Assembly (NCBI GenBank): GCA_038373885.1
Contig: JAWZYV010011908.1
Span: 186,001-250,000, forward strand
Length of the DNA: 64,000 nucleotides
Direction of reading: 5' to 3'
Source of the DNA: Cheiracanthium punctorium
Lineage: Eukaryota > Arthropoda > Arachnida > Araneae > Cheiracanthiidae
The position numbers and the translations under genes were made by a program. Below the pieces are notes generated by a model. That model was not told where the DNA came from. It saw only the letters and a program-made list of their open reading frames with translations, and did not search any database. Positions 1-9,946 of the stretch are shown here, piece after piece (position 1 is the first letter of the stretch; every line of letters begins with the position of its first letter).

Positions 1-200
1 GGTTTATGCTCGACGTACCGTACATTGCAAGAGAGAGATGCGAGAACAAATGTACTTGTCATTATGAAGAAGAATTTTTTTCGAACATTTTCTTTGAAGA
101 CTACAGAGAGTATTTTCAAAATATATTTCTTCGTCTATTTTTTCAGGCGTTTTCAGATTTTCCCAATCCCAAGGATGCCGAATCATGTGTAATTATGTGA
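1..200 (+). pseudogene. C-terminal end of an unrecognised protein ending in a CaaX-like box (left copy)
   Basis: An open frame enters from the left edge of the window and runs to a TGA at 198-200. The first in-window Met is at position 6, but the frame is already open before it. The visible 64 residues contain a Cys cluster (CENKCTCHY), an aromatic-rich stretch (NIFFEDYREYFQNIFLR) and the C-terminal tetrapeptide CVIM, which fits the CaaX prenylation consensus. A second copy lies inverted at 4592-5950 and ends in CAIM. This left copy reads through in one frame where the right copy is frameshifted, so it may be the better-preserved paralogue, but its upstream part is outside the window. An ATTAAA poly(A)-like signal follows near 242. 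I do not recognise the family; prenylation is inference from four residues only. Confidence 0.45.
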
Positions 201-392
201 TGTTATTGGTGTAAAAGTAGTATTATGATTGTAAAAAATTTATTAAAACCATTGTGATTATATAGAAAAGGTATGCTTGCTTCTAGTGAGTTTTTACTGA
301 CTTATGCATGCTTAGTTTAGATTACTCATTGAAAAGTTATTATTTTCTTAATTGTATAAATAGTTTCTTCAGTTTAATATACATTTTTGTAA
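1..392. repeat. Left arm of a large inverted duplication (partner 4118-4793)
   Basis: The first about 390 bases match the reverse complement of 4118-4793 once a 276-bp MITE in the right arm is discounted. The arm contains the gene 3' end, its 3' flank and a further stretch around GTATGCTTGCTTCTAG. Homology stops abruptly at about 391, inside a short perfect hairpin. The arm probably continues to the left of the window. Confidence 0.85.
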
Positions 393-417
393 ATGTATAT
401 TAAACTGAAGAAACTAT
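360..417. repeat. Perfect hairpin at the inner edge of the left arm
   Basis: A 27-base arm beginning TAGTTTCTTCAGTTTAATAT is followed after about 4 bases by its exact reverse complement. The right arm at 4118-4160 has only one half of this hairpin, so the second half is extra in the left copy. Just after it (about 440-480) the 3'-flank sequence GATGTTATTGGTGT seen at 200 appears again. Confidence 0.85.
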
Positions 418-1372
418 GTAATGTATATACATTTTTGTAAGATGTTATTGGTGTGTAACTAGTATTGCGATTGTAAAATGTTGATTTAATTTGTTTATTT
501 CTGTTTAGTAGTTACAACTTTGATAATTTTTAAGACCAATATTTAAAAAAGTTTGCAAGAAGCATGTTCAGCAAGTTACTTGCTTTCTATTTGTAAAAAT
601 TTCCAAGTCCATTATCTTGAAAGAGTAACTGAAATGCACTAAGTTGAATAATCGAATGTTTCAAAAAAGTTTATTCCACATATCTAGCACTTCAGAAAAA
701 ATGTATAAAGTTCGTAATATTCGAAAAATACCAAGGTTCAACACTTCTATGAAATTTCCAAAGTACAGATCTCTTAGTTTATTTAAAGAAAATATTCAAC
801 GACTTATCAGAACATAAAATATACCAATATGCAAAACTTCTAAAAAGAAAAACTTACAACTTTAGCTAAAGGAGCTTAATGTAAGTATTTTGTAAAATCT
901 TTTACTTGTTAATTCTGAAAAATGTTCTAAGTCCCTCACTTTGTACAGACATAAATTGTATTAGTTTTAACTAGTTTTGGTTTAAATTAAGATAAGTCTA
1001 TACATCTATGCTAAAATAACTGATTATAAGCATACTACTTTTACGAAATTTACCAAGTTCTGATAGCTAATTTCCTTTCGAGAAATAATTTCTAAGTTAT
1101 GAGAACTCATAAACATATAAAAATCAAAAGTATACTTAGTTTGAACAAGTATCATGTATAAAAGTAAAAACATATTTATTTAAAATTTGTAAGTATAACC
1201 ATCTCAATCAGTAAAATATGTAACACGTGCACTTAGTTGATATTTCTCATAAAAATATTCAAGTCCATTACTTAAGAAAAATTACAAAAATAGCCTAAGT
1301 TGATACTCTGATGTTTTAAATATATACAAATCATAGTGTCTGATTTAAAAGATTCTGTTACTTCAAGTAAAA
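393..1372. other. AT-rich spacer with degenerate internal repetition, no gene
   Basis: I see no reading frame or known element. Phrases such as CCAAGTCCATTA and CTAAGTTGATA recur at irregular spacing (about 605, 1255 and elsewhere). This suggests an eroded tandem repeat of roughly 100 bp, but I could not define a clean unit. Confidence 0.4.
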
Positions 1373-1376
1373 TGTA

Positions 1377-2691
1377 GGGTCATTCCACGTCAAATCAAAC
1401 ACAAAACTGGAGAAAGTTCACCACACCAACTTAGATTTTCCTCAAATTTTATATAGATGATTTATAGGCTAAGACATCAACAAATCTCAATTTTGAAGGT
1501 TCTACTATAATTAATTACCGAGAAATTAATTATGCAAATTTTTAAGTTTTCTGCAAGATGCGCCAACTTTTTTCTCAATTCCCTAAATAACGCCTTACCT
1601 GTAAAAGTTACTGAAGTGAAAATTTGTTTCTAGGAGTAACTTTTTACGCCGATTCCAAAAATGTTATCGAAATTTGCGTATCTTCTATAGTTTATGCATG
1701 AGCACTGCATTTGCTAAAAAACATCATGAATTTTTTTCGGCATGTCTGATCACAGACACATGTTTTAAATTTTTATATGTTGTTAAGATGGAATAATCCT
1801 ACATCCCAAAATAATTTCATCTTGACTTTCTGCTCAGGAGCAGAGAAAAGAAATTGTATGTATGTACCTATATATGAGGATTTTCATATGCAATATTTAT
1901 ACTGAAGATGAGAAAATTCAGAAGCGTTAGTCAATTTTCCTATGTCTTTTAAATTGATATCTGAAGTTTAACTACTACTCCAGGCATTTTCAAAAACTAG
2001 AAAATATATCAAAGTGCTTGCATCGGAAAACGTAAAACAAACAAACAACAAAAAATGCATGTAAAACAATGTTAAATTAAAAAGAATTCTAAAATTAAAA
2101 TTTAGAATTATTTTTAATTTAACCCTGTTGTTTTTGGCAGTCATCCATCAGCCAATAAATCTTTGTAATTTTGTATGACATTCAAGTCTATAGAAGGAAC
2201 AAAGTTTATTGAAAGAATTGAATTCCTGTAAGTTACAGTACTTATTTACCTTTAACAGAATGCGAACAAAATTGTGCTTTGGCTAGTTTTGTGAATACAG
2301 CAATTTGAAATAGGTTTTACTGTATACTGTATAATTTTTTATTGTTACAACAACTAGCATAACAATGTCAGGCACATTGTCAAATTGCACATTTGGTGAT
2401 ATATTACAGAATAAATGTCATGTAACCAGTTATTCACGGCAAACTTTTACGTCTACAGTCCTAGGAGGATTATATTTGAAATGTTCAGAAATCGATATTT
2501 AGGCATTCTTGAGTATTGTGTATTTTACAGCAAGAATTTTATAGATATCTATTTTCTTCTTTGAGATCCCGCAGAATTTTGGAAAATACTCTAATCTAGC
2601 ACCTACGCTATAAAATCCCACTCGTGCTAAATTTCGTGTTATTAGCTTCAGTAGTTTTGGGATAGGCAAAATATTGACATTTCCGGTAGAC

Positions 2692-2729
<38 letters not shown>

Positions 2730-3566
2730 TATGTTTTATTAAACATTGTTCTTTCTTTTGAGTTCAATATCATACAGAATTCCAAAGATTTATTGGCTGA
2801 TGGATGTCTGTCAAAAACAACAGGGTTAAATTAAAAATAATTCTAAATTAATTTTAATTTTAGAATTCTTTTTAATTTAACATTGTTTTACATGCATTTT
2901 TTGTTGTTTGTTTGTTTGACGTTTTCCGATGCAAGCACTTTGATATATTTTCTAGTTTTTGAAAATACCTGGAATAGTAGTTAAACTTCAGATATCAATT
3001 TAAAAGACATAGGAAAATTGACTAACGCTTCTGAATTTTTTCATCTTCAGTATAAATATTGTATATGAAAAGCCTCATATATAGGTACATACATACAATT
3101 TTTTTTCTCTGATCCTGAGCAGAAAGCCAAGATGAAATTATTTTGGGATGTAGGATTATTCCATCTTAACAACATATAAAAATTTAAAACATGTGTCTGT
3201 GATCAGACATGCCGAAAAAAATTCATGATGTTTTTTAGCAAATGCAGTGCTCATGCATAAACTATAGAAGATACGCAAATTTCGATAACATTTTTGGAAT
3301 CAGCGTAAAAAGTTACTCCTAGAAACAAATTTTCACTTCAGTAACTTTTACAGGTAAGGAGTTATTTAAGGAATTGAGAAAAAAGTTGGCGCATCTTGCA
3401 GAAAACTTAAAAATTTGCATAATTAATTTCTCGGTAATTAATTATCGTAGAACCTTCAAAATTGAGATTTGTTGATGTCTTAGCCTGTAAATCATCTATA
3501 TAAAATTTGAGGAAAATCCAAGTTGGTGTGGTGAACTGCACTGTTTGATCTGACGTGGAATGACCC
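1377..3566. mobile_element. DNA transposon with about 0.8-kb terminal inverted repeats
   Basis: The left end GGGTCATTCCACGTCAAATC is mirrored by GGAATGACCC at the right end, and both ends are flanked by TGTA (1373-1376 and 3567-3570). The inverted arms run from 1377 to about 2190 and from about 2760 to 3566 with only scattered differences. The roughly 570-bp centre is unique, holds an AT dinucleotide run, and shows no transposase. It is a non-autonomous foldback-like element. The superfamily is not assigned: a 4-bp TGTA duplication with a GGGTCATTCC terminus does not match a superfamily I can name with confidence. Confidence 0.8.
2695..2732. repeat. (AT)n microsatellite
   Basis: About 38 bases of nearly pure alternating A and T lie in the loop of the foldback element. 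They directly follow a segment (about 2600-2690) that, read on the minus strand, resembles the 3' untranslated sequence seen again near 54040 (the phrase AACTACTGAA). Confidence 0.9.
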
Positions 3567-4117
3567 TGTAGTAAGATCTTTACATTAAAGAACACTTAAA
3601 AATTCTTTATTTAAAATTACTAAGTTCTTTTATCTCTGTTTACTTTTTGAAAAAGAAAAGCATCAATTGACCGATAAAATTATAATCAATAGTTAGCCTA
3701 AGTAAGATTTTTCCAAACTGTGCAACAAATAATATACATTTAAATACTATTTTTTAACTAAGTATTGTGGAAAAGACCTTTTTATGTATGTATATTTTAG
3801 CAAAAATTAGTAATGTTGTGAATTTACATGCAACGCAGTTACCTACCGTACTTAAGTTTTGAATTTATCGAAATAACCTTTTATTTCTATATAGCTGATT
3901 AATAATTTACAGTACATGCTTAAAAAAAATGTAACTTTCTACCTTATAGTATTAATATTTAAAAGATAAGTATAAAACTAGAATCTTAAAACATATCTGT
4001 TACCTTTATCACATTTTGTTTTAGTAAAATTTCAGAAGTATTTATTTTGAAAGTAATTAGTGCACACATAAAGAAAACACAGAATTTTTTCTTCATATAT
4101 CAACTGATTTATTTACA
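3567..4117. other. AT-rich spacer, no gene seen
   Basis: No reading frame, RNA gene or recognisable element. It is not homologous to the spacer on the other side of the foldback element, so the two arms of the outer duplication are separated by unequal sequence. Confidence 0.5.
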
Positions 4118-4793
4118 AAAATGTATATTAAACTGAAGAAACTATTTATACAATTAAGAAAATAATAACTTTTCAATGAGTAATCTATAACTAGGCATGC
4201 ATAAGTCAGTAAAAACTCACTACTGTAGAAGCAAGCATACCTTTTTCTATTTAACCCATTTATGCCTAGTGTCCCTTTTTTGGGACGGCATTTTCGCTAT
4301 TAGTCGAAAACGTTATTTATTTTTCCTAGCCTTTGTTCATGAGTATTGAGCCTCAACTCTACAAAATATTTTAACATGACCAAGTAGGATGTTGATATTT
4401 CGATTTTTATGCTTAATGATTTTAAAAGAAATCATCCCTTGTTCAAGAATTTGACATCAGAAATTTATCTATTATTTCTTCTATCAGTAAAAATCGAAGA
4501 AAGACGCAAAAATATCCAGGCACAAATGGGATAGTCACAATGGTTTTAATAAATTTTTTACAATCACAATACTAGTTTTACACCAATAACATCACATAAT
4601 TGCACATGATTTGACATTCTCGGGAATCGCAAAATCTGAAAACGATTGAAAAAATGAACGAAGAAATACATTTTGAAAATACTCTCGGTATTCTTCAAAG
4701 AAAATGTTCGAAAAAAAATACTCCGTCATAATGACAAGTACATTTGTTCTCGCATATCTCTCTTGCAATGTATGGTACATCGAGCATAAACCA
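4118..4793. repeat. Right arm of the large inverted duplication (partner 1-392)
   Basis: Reverse complement of the left arm, interrupted by a 276-bp TTAA-flanked MITE at 4255-4530. The point of interruption is continuous in the left arm, so the MITE inserted after the duplication, or was lost from the left arm. Confidence 0.85.
4255..4530. mobile_element. TTAA-flanked (piggyBac-type) MITE, copy 1
   Basis: The termini are CCCATTTATGCC and GGCACAAATGGG, preceded on the left by TTAA (4251-4254). It is nearly identical to the copies at 39264-39539 and 39896-40160. Insertion at TTAA and ends beginning CCC are typical of piggyBac-superfamily elements. The right TTAA is missing here (ATAG instead), so this site is not a clean target duplication. 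No coding capacity. Confidence 0.8.
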
Positions 4794-5950
4794 TGATTTA
4801 ATACTTATAAGACCATCTCTCTCATGAACATGTGTTCTATTCAAACAAGCATGTATCCTTTGTGAAGGATGATCCTGAAACCGGTCCATGCATTTAAATT
4901 GTTTCTTTAAACTTTTGTGAATTTCACGAGATACTATATTCATTCATTGATCTTTAGCAATTTCATATTCACAATGCGGTTCACGGTAACACTTTTGCGG
5001 CTTTAATTTTAGTGTCATATCAGGCAGATTGTCGTATATAGTTTTTGGAATGCAATCCAATCTTTCACTTGTCATTTCACAAAGGTTTAATACTTGGTCA
5101 TTTAAAAAAATCAAGCGAATTGAATTAAATATAAAGGAATCTCCGGGTTTGTAAATTTGTTGCAAGATGCATTTTCCATCATTATTAAATACAGATAATT
5201 GATTATTACAAATAAAATAGTTATTGTTATGACATATATTAAAATGTAATAGTTTTACAATAAATTCGATGCATGTTGAAGGGTCCATCATGACTCCCTG
5301 ACTGGTTGGTATATAGTCTAATTGGGCGCTCTGAATAAATTGTCTAATATGAATCTTCAAGTCAGTTTTTTCATCGTGAAGTGACGTAGATAAGTCTTTC
5401 CAAGTGCCATTTACCATTTAATGAAGCATAAAAGCTATGGTAAAGATGGTCCATCCAGTCCTTCAACTTTGGTCTTTTGGGCGAAGGTTCATAAATGCAC
5501 ATTTGGGCGAATGTTAGGTTAATGTATGACTCTGTTAGATGAGGTTCAGAAGGAATACCATGCGTCAAAATTTTGTTGTTTCGGGAGTTATCTTACATAT
5601 TGAAACATGTTCTAATTTAATGGTAGTGGTTTCACAGTTCGGTGGTTTAAAATCTAAAGTTTGCTTAGTTCCAAAACTTAGAATGCATACACATGATGAT
5701 AAGTCCAAAGGAAAATCTTCCTAGTAGAACTTAAGTTCACTTGTACCAAATTAAATTCACAATTTGTTGTCCCTCCAGAGAAACTGTAATGTATCCCTTC
5801 ACTTGCTAAAGCAATTACTTTCTGTGCCGGAGTTCATCAATTTTCGAAGGTTTTGTATCAAAGGCAATTGTAAATAATTCTTGCAGTAACACACCAGCAT
5901 CACTTTGAGTATAAAACTCAGGAGTGCATTTAATGTTAAAAGTTATTTTC
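4592..5950 (-). pseudogene. Decayed gene of unknown family (right copy), ends in a CaaX-like box
   Basis: Reading leftward, coding-like sequence can be followed from about 5950 to the stop at 4592. Frames change near 5700, 5570 and 5410. A TGA at 4944-4946 separates two segments (157 and 82 codons) that are in the same frame, and a last frameshift near 4710 precedes the end in CAIM. Visible features are a Cys-rich stretch (CENKCTCHYD), a His/Arg-rich stretch (NRTHVHERDG) and an aromatic C-terminus shared with the copy at 1-200. No domain is recognised. It might be a host gene, a transposon-encoded accessory protein or an old viral gene; the sequence does not decide. The C-terminal third lies in the inverted duplication and the upstream part is outside it as far as the window shows. 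Confidence 0.5.
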
Positions 5951-6089
5951 CATCAATGTGGTCGAAGACATTTTTAAGAACTACAACGCAATACATATTA
6001 ACAGCAGATAACCACAACGTAAAACGTTTCAGGTTATGTATTCAAAGTTCCCAGCTAGCTTATCAAACTTAGATACACGCCTACTTTCC

Positions 6090-6250
6090 TATTGGTTCAA
6101 AGAAATCATGTGATCATTTAAGCGCCCTCTACTTTAAAACATGTTCAAATATGTAGATATTGCATCATACATTCTACAGCGAATCAGAAGTGCACACGTC
6201 CTCCCGTCCACTCAGCTTAACCAATCAGAAACGTACACGTCATCTCTTAT
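6090..6250. promoter_or_regulatory. Promoter-like segment with CCAAT boxes and CACGTC motifs
   Basis: An inverted CCAAT box (ATTGG, 6091) is followed by two direct repeats of about 22 bp spaced 41 bp apart (AATCAGAAGTGCACACGTC at 6182 and AATCAGAAACGTACACGTC at 6223). The second repeat includes CCAATCAG. It lies just upstream of the minus-strand pseudogene, where a promoter would be expected. This is motif reading only; no transcription start can be placed. Confidence 0.3.
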
Positions 6251-6526
6251 TTAGAGGTGATTTCAAGTTTACGCAGTTTCAATGTCAAAGCGTTAAGGTT
6301 AAGAGAACCGGTTTGAATAAGTAATATTTATATAAAAAAGATCATTTTCACTCTATCTGTGGATGTGATAGGACGCTTTTTTCGATCGCTTATACTAAGC
6401 CTAATTTAACGTTGTTTACATTACGAAAATACACTGATGATGTATTTTAGCGATGATTCGTATAATGATGTAAGTGTGTTTTTGTTTAAATATTTTTTAG
6501 AATACACAATTATATTATAGATTATA

Positions 6527-7238
6527 CAGGGTTGTCCAAATTAAATTTCCCCAACTCAGAGGACTGTGCAGGATGTTGTATGGGTCATAATGTGATTAAA
6601 TTTTGGAAACAGGCACTTCAGATCACGCGCTCGTGATTTATTAAAAAGAAATTATTAGTACAAGAAGTTGCCGATAAGTGGCGCTGCAGATCAACAAGAC
6701 GTTCTACAGATGTTCAACAGCACGAGAAACAGTTGGCACACTGTTGGCATCCTCTACCTGGTAAAATTCCCAGCTGTCCGGTCCTTTCGAACTTCTTCAT
6801 CATGTCATTTAAAGTGCGTGGTGTCATTGGTCCTGGGCGTAAGTTCTTTAGCCGTCGGAATGCTCTTATCGCAGCACAGGAGTTCTCGTCATTCTGGTAG
6901 AAAAGTTTCACTAACAGAGCTTTGTTTTTGAAAGCCGTCATTGTGCATCAGCGAGCTGGAAACAACTGTCTGTGCAGCGCCTGTCTTCCACTTTTGTAGG
7001 GCTCTCGTTTGGATAAGTTGCTCAGATGCTTTATTTCTACAAATCACGTTATTGCAATATGCAAATTACTAGTGTTACAGCGTCGCATATCGGCAACTTT
7101 TTGTACTAATAATTTTTCTTTTAATAAATCACGAGCGCGTAATCTGTAGTGCCTGTTTTCAAAATTTCATTACATTATGACTCATGCAACATCCTGCACA
7201 GGCCTCTGAGTTGGGGACGTTTAATTAGGACAACCCTG
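6527..7238 (-). mobile_element. Mariner/Tc1-type non-autonomous element, copy 1 (712 bp)
   Basis: The ends CAGGGTTGTCCAAATTAAAT and its near-reverse complement are flanked by TA (6525-6526 and 7239-7240), the target of the Tc1/mariner superfamily. The inverted repeats extend about 170 bp inward, including the phrase ATCACGCGCTCGTGATTTAT. Between them is the start of a transposase reading frame on the minus strand. The element shares ends and interior with 15836-16655, which lies in the opposite orientation. Confidence 0.85.
6714..6941 (-). pseudogene. N-terminal helix-turn-helix fragment of a mariner-type transposase
   Basis: A 75-codon frame starts at an ATG inside the MITE. It reads through a helix-turn-helix-like segment (ALLVKLFYQNDENSCAAIRA, then MTPRTLNDMMKKFERTGQL) and ends abruptly after a basic GRG motif. 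This matches the N-terminal DNA-binding module (DUF4817-like) found in many arthropod IS630/Tc1/mariner transposases. The catalytic DDE/D part is absent because the element is internally deleted. The element at 16132 encodes the same module with a few substitutions. Any product could bind element ends but not transpose. Confidence 0.65.
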
Positions 7239-7240
7239 TA

Positions 7241-7990
7241 GAATACGTAAGTTAGAAATTTTTTAATGTATTTTTAAATATTTGAATCTGATGTCTTGGT
7301 AAATGATTATTTTCTAATTGCGTTTCGCTTAGTCGTAGAGATTTTTATAAGTATGGTATTGACCACTAGTGCTAGTTATTCTTTTCAGTATTTTGTTTAG
7401 TAAAACTTGTAATTTTTTTTTACTTTAAATTTTTTTGGTACTTTGTTAATACATGATTTAGAAAAAAAAGTTAATCATTATTTAGTGAAAGCACGGTTTC
7501 GAAGCATTTCTGGTTCAATCTTTATGCAAATACCTTATTAAACGTACAATATGCGTACAATAGCAACAATATGCGATAACACTATTTGCATCAAAATAAA
7601 ATTTTTCTGAGTTAAATTTATATAACTAAACGTTTTATGAAACTTGTTTTTCTAAATTTAGCAACTTTAATTCAATACTTTACAAGTAATTGAATGAATT
7701 TCTTATTTTTACATTTACTTATATGTGAGATCTAGTTTAAGAAATGTATCGTTTTAGAAAAAAAGCATTCCGATTGTTCGATTGTCAATTTTTCCATGTA
7801 AAACCAATTTTAATTTTACTTAGATATTCTATTTTCGTGTAAAATGTTTTGAATGACTATCAATGCAATGGAATATTTGTTTAGTTTAAGACTGGGTTTC
7901 ACTATGTTTTCTAAAGCATTAAGGTTGTAGTGGGTTCAAATGTATTTTTGTAGGTATACATTTGATTTTGAGAAACATATTGCTATATTA
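7241..7990. other. AT-rich spacer, nothing recognised
   Basis: Short frames only, no motifs. Confidence 0.4.
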
Positions 7991-8007
7991 TACCCTAATA
8001 GCACAGA

Positions 8008-8275
8008 TGGTCACAAAAGAGTCGCTGTGACGTCACAGAGGGTCACAATTGTCACAGGACTGTCACAAACTAGTCACATTGTGACTTGTGAGTGATGTGA
8101 CTCTACTGTATGGTCACTGTGAAGTTTATTTGTGACCAGTCACCAGGTGACGTCGCCGTGAAGTCACCATGTGACTAGTATGTGATCGGTCGCTCAGTGA
8201 CTCCACTGTGAAGTCACTATGTGACTGTTTTGTGACTACTGATTTTTTTGGACTTCAAAATGACGTCACACTGGC
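8008..8275. repeat. Dense GTCAC/GTGAC subterminal array
   Basis: By eye there are about eleven GTCAC and nine GTGAC pentamers here, usually 8-20 bases apart. Several are paired head-to-head as GTGAC...GTCAC or fused as TGACGTCA. Such regularly spaced short motifs inside a transposon end are expected for transposase-binding sites. Confidence 0.85.
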
Positions 8276-8742
8276 CGCTTTTGCAACTTTGGAAGCAGAC
8301 TCATTTTTTCTAATATTTTGTGGCAATTTCTTTCGTGAAACATTTAATAAATAAATCCGAAAATAGTAATTCAATAAAATCTCGCAGTTATGTAGTAATG
8401 GAATTTAGTTTAATTTATTAATATTTAAATTATTTCGTTTAAACAAGACAATATTATTTATAAAAAAAATATTATTCTTAAAAATATTAGAGTTAAGAGT
8501 TCTAATCACAATGGTGAAAACTAAGTATCTGTGAGTAAAATTAAGAATTTCTTTCATATCCCCATGGCATATTGTTTCGATAGCGTATGTAGGTTTAAAT
8601 TTCGGATTGGGGGGGTCTATCCGCTATTTTAAACCTTATTGTTACTAGAGTAAATACAAATGTCTCAAAATTGCTGTTTTTTAATAACTGCTTTAAGTTT
8701 TCAGATGGGGCCCACCCCCCTCCTTTAAAATCTTTGGCGTCT

Positions 8743-8971
8743 CATTAAGTGCCAAAGCTCCCGATACGGGAACATCTATTATATCATTTTTTTCTTAAAA
8801 TATTTTAACGCAATATACGAAATACACATTTTATATAAACATTTACACTATAGGGTGTGCTATATAGTGCAAATGTTTATATAAAATGTGTATTTCGTAA
8901 ATTGCTTTAAAATATTTTAAGAAAAAAAATATATAATAGATGTTTCCGTAACGGGAACTTTGGCGCTTAAT
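8743..8971. repeat. 229-bp foldback with TTAACCC-type right edge
   Basis: Two arms of about 110 bp (starting CATTAAGTGCCAAAGCTCCC) face each other across an 8-base loop. The right edge continues into GGGTTAA. Read inward this gives TTAACCCATTAAGCGCC, closely resembling the ends of the TTAA MITEs elsewhere in the window. The left side lacks the TTAACCC edge. It is probably a TTAA-type foldback MITE nested in the 1.46-kb transposon. Confidence 0.75.
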
Positions 8972-9129
8972 GGGTTAAATACGTCCCTGGTACGCTTGAA
9001 AGTTCCACTAGCAAAAATTTGAGGTAAAACTATGGGTCTAAGTCCATTTTAGAAATTTCCAAAAGAAGCCATGCTAGAACTAGCTTTTGCAGCAATCAGT
9101 TTACTTTTAAAGCAATCTAAGCAACGTAA

Positions 9130-9195
9130 TCACAGCGTTCAGGTAAGAGGCTGGCCTACGAACCACTGTGTCGAGGGTTCCATACCGGACCTCAG
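9130..9195 (+). repeat. Possible tRNA-derived SINE remnant
   Basis: The sequence around ACCACTGTGTCGAGGGTTCC contains a B-box-like GGTTCCATACC and an upstream GCGTTCAGGTAAGAGG that could be an A box. There is no clear tail or target duplication. Confidence 0.25.
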
Positions 9196-9946
9196 CGTTT
9201 CCTTACCTGAGAGTTTGGTGCTGCCATCTAGTGTATGTTCTCGGTAACTCTTTTTCCCCGAATTTTTTCGCTGTCGCAAAACTGTCCCAAAGCGACTTCT
9301 CTGAAGGGTCGCAATGTGAATACACAGCGAGAAGACATAGGGACTCTGGCGTGACTTTGCAGCGGAGTCGCAGCGACTGTTTGTAACTCTATTGTGACAG
9401 TACTGTGTGGTCGCATTTCAGTCACAGGCGACGGTTGTGCTATTAGGGTACTTAAAGTGAATTCTTATCCAAGAAATAAAACGCTTACGTATCTGGGTAA
9501 ATGCTACTTTTGTACCTAAAATATATACATTCCTATTCCTGAAATAGATTAAATTGTTAGACTATTACTTTTTAACTATAATATCATACAGTTGTTATGT
9601 AGGTACGTTAAAAACGTACGTTAGGTACGTAGGCGCGTTACAATTGTTATGTAGGTTCAGTTTAAAATGACAATAATCCTCCTAATCCCTAAAATTTATC
9701 CTTTATTATAAGAAAAAGTTACACTTAAACCGTTAAATATTTCAAGAAGTGTTATTTCATTGGTATTATGTATTTAGTTTGACAATATTATCCCTATTTT
9801 TATCACATGTCAGTAAAAAACTTAATCTGTATGATGCCAAAAGAAGTGTATGAAACAGGCAGCTGTGATGGGAATCAGAAGTAAAATATTTTAAATTTTT
9901 ACTCTGTTCCTGATCTGCTAGCATTGTTAAACTTTGTCAGGAGACG

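Larger units (their letters stand above)
7993..9448. mobile_element. 1.46-kb DNA transposon with perfect 13-bp ends and TA flanks
   Basis: CCCTAATAGCACA at the left and TGTGCTATTAGGG at the right are exact inverted repeats, each flanked by TA. The left subterminal 270 bp is packed with GTCAC/GTGAC and the right subterminal 150 bp with GTCGC/GCGAC and GTGAC variants. The interior holds a 229-bp foldback and a possible tRNA-like fragment but no transposase. It is a non-autonomous element. The superfamily is not assigned from the ends alone. Confidence 0.75.

Noticed and set aside
8100..8260. A promoter or enhancer made of CRE sites
   Set aside because: TGACGTCA occurs, but as a by-product of a GTCAC/GTGAC array bounded by transposon ends; the transposon explanation accounts for more of the pattern.
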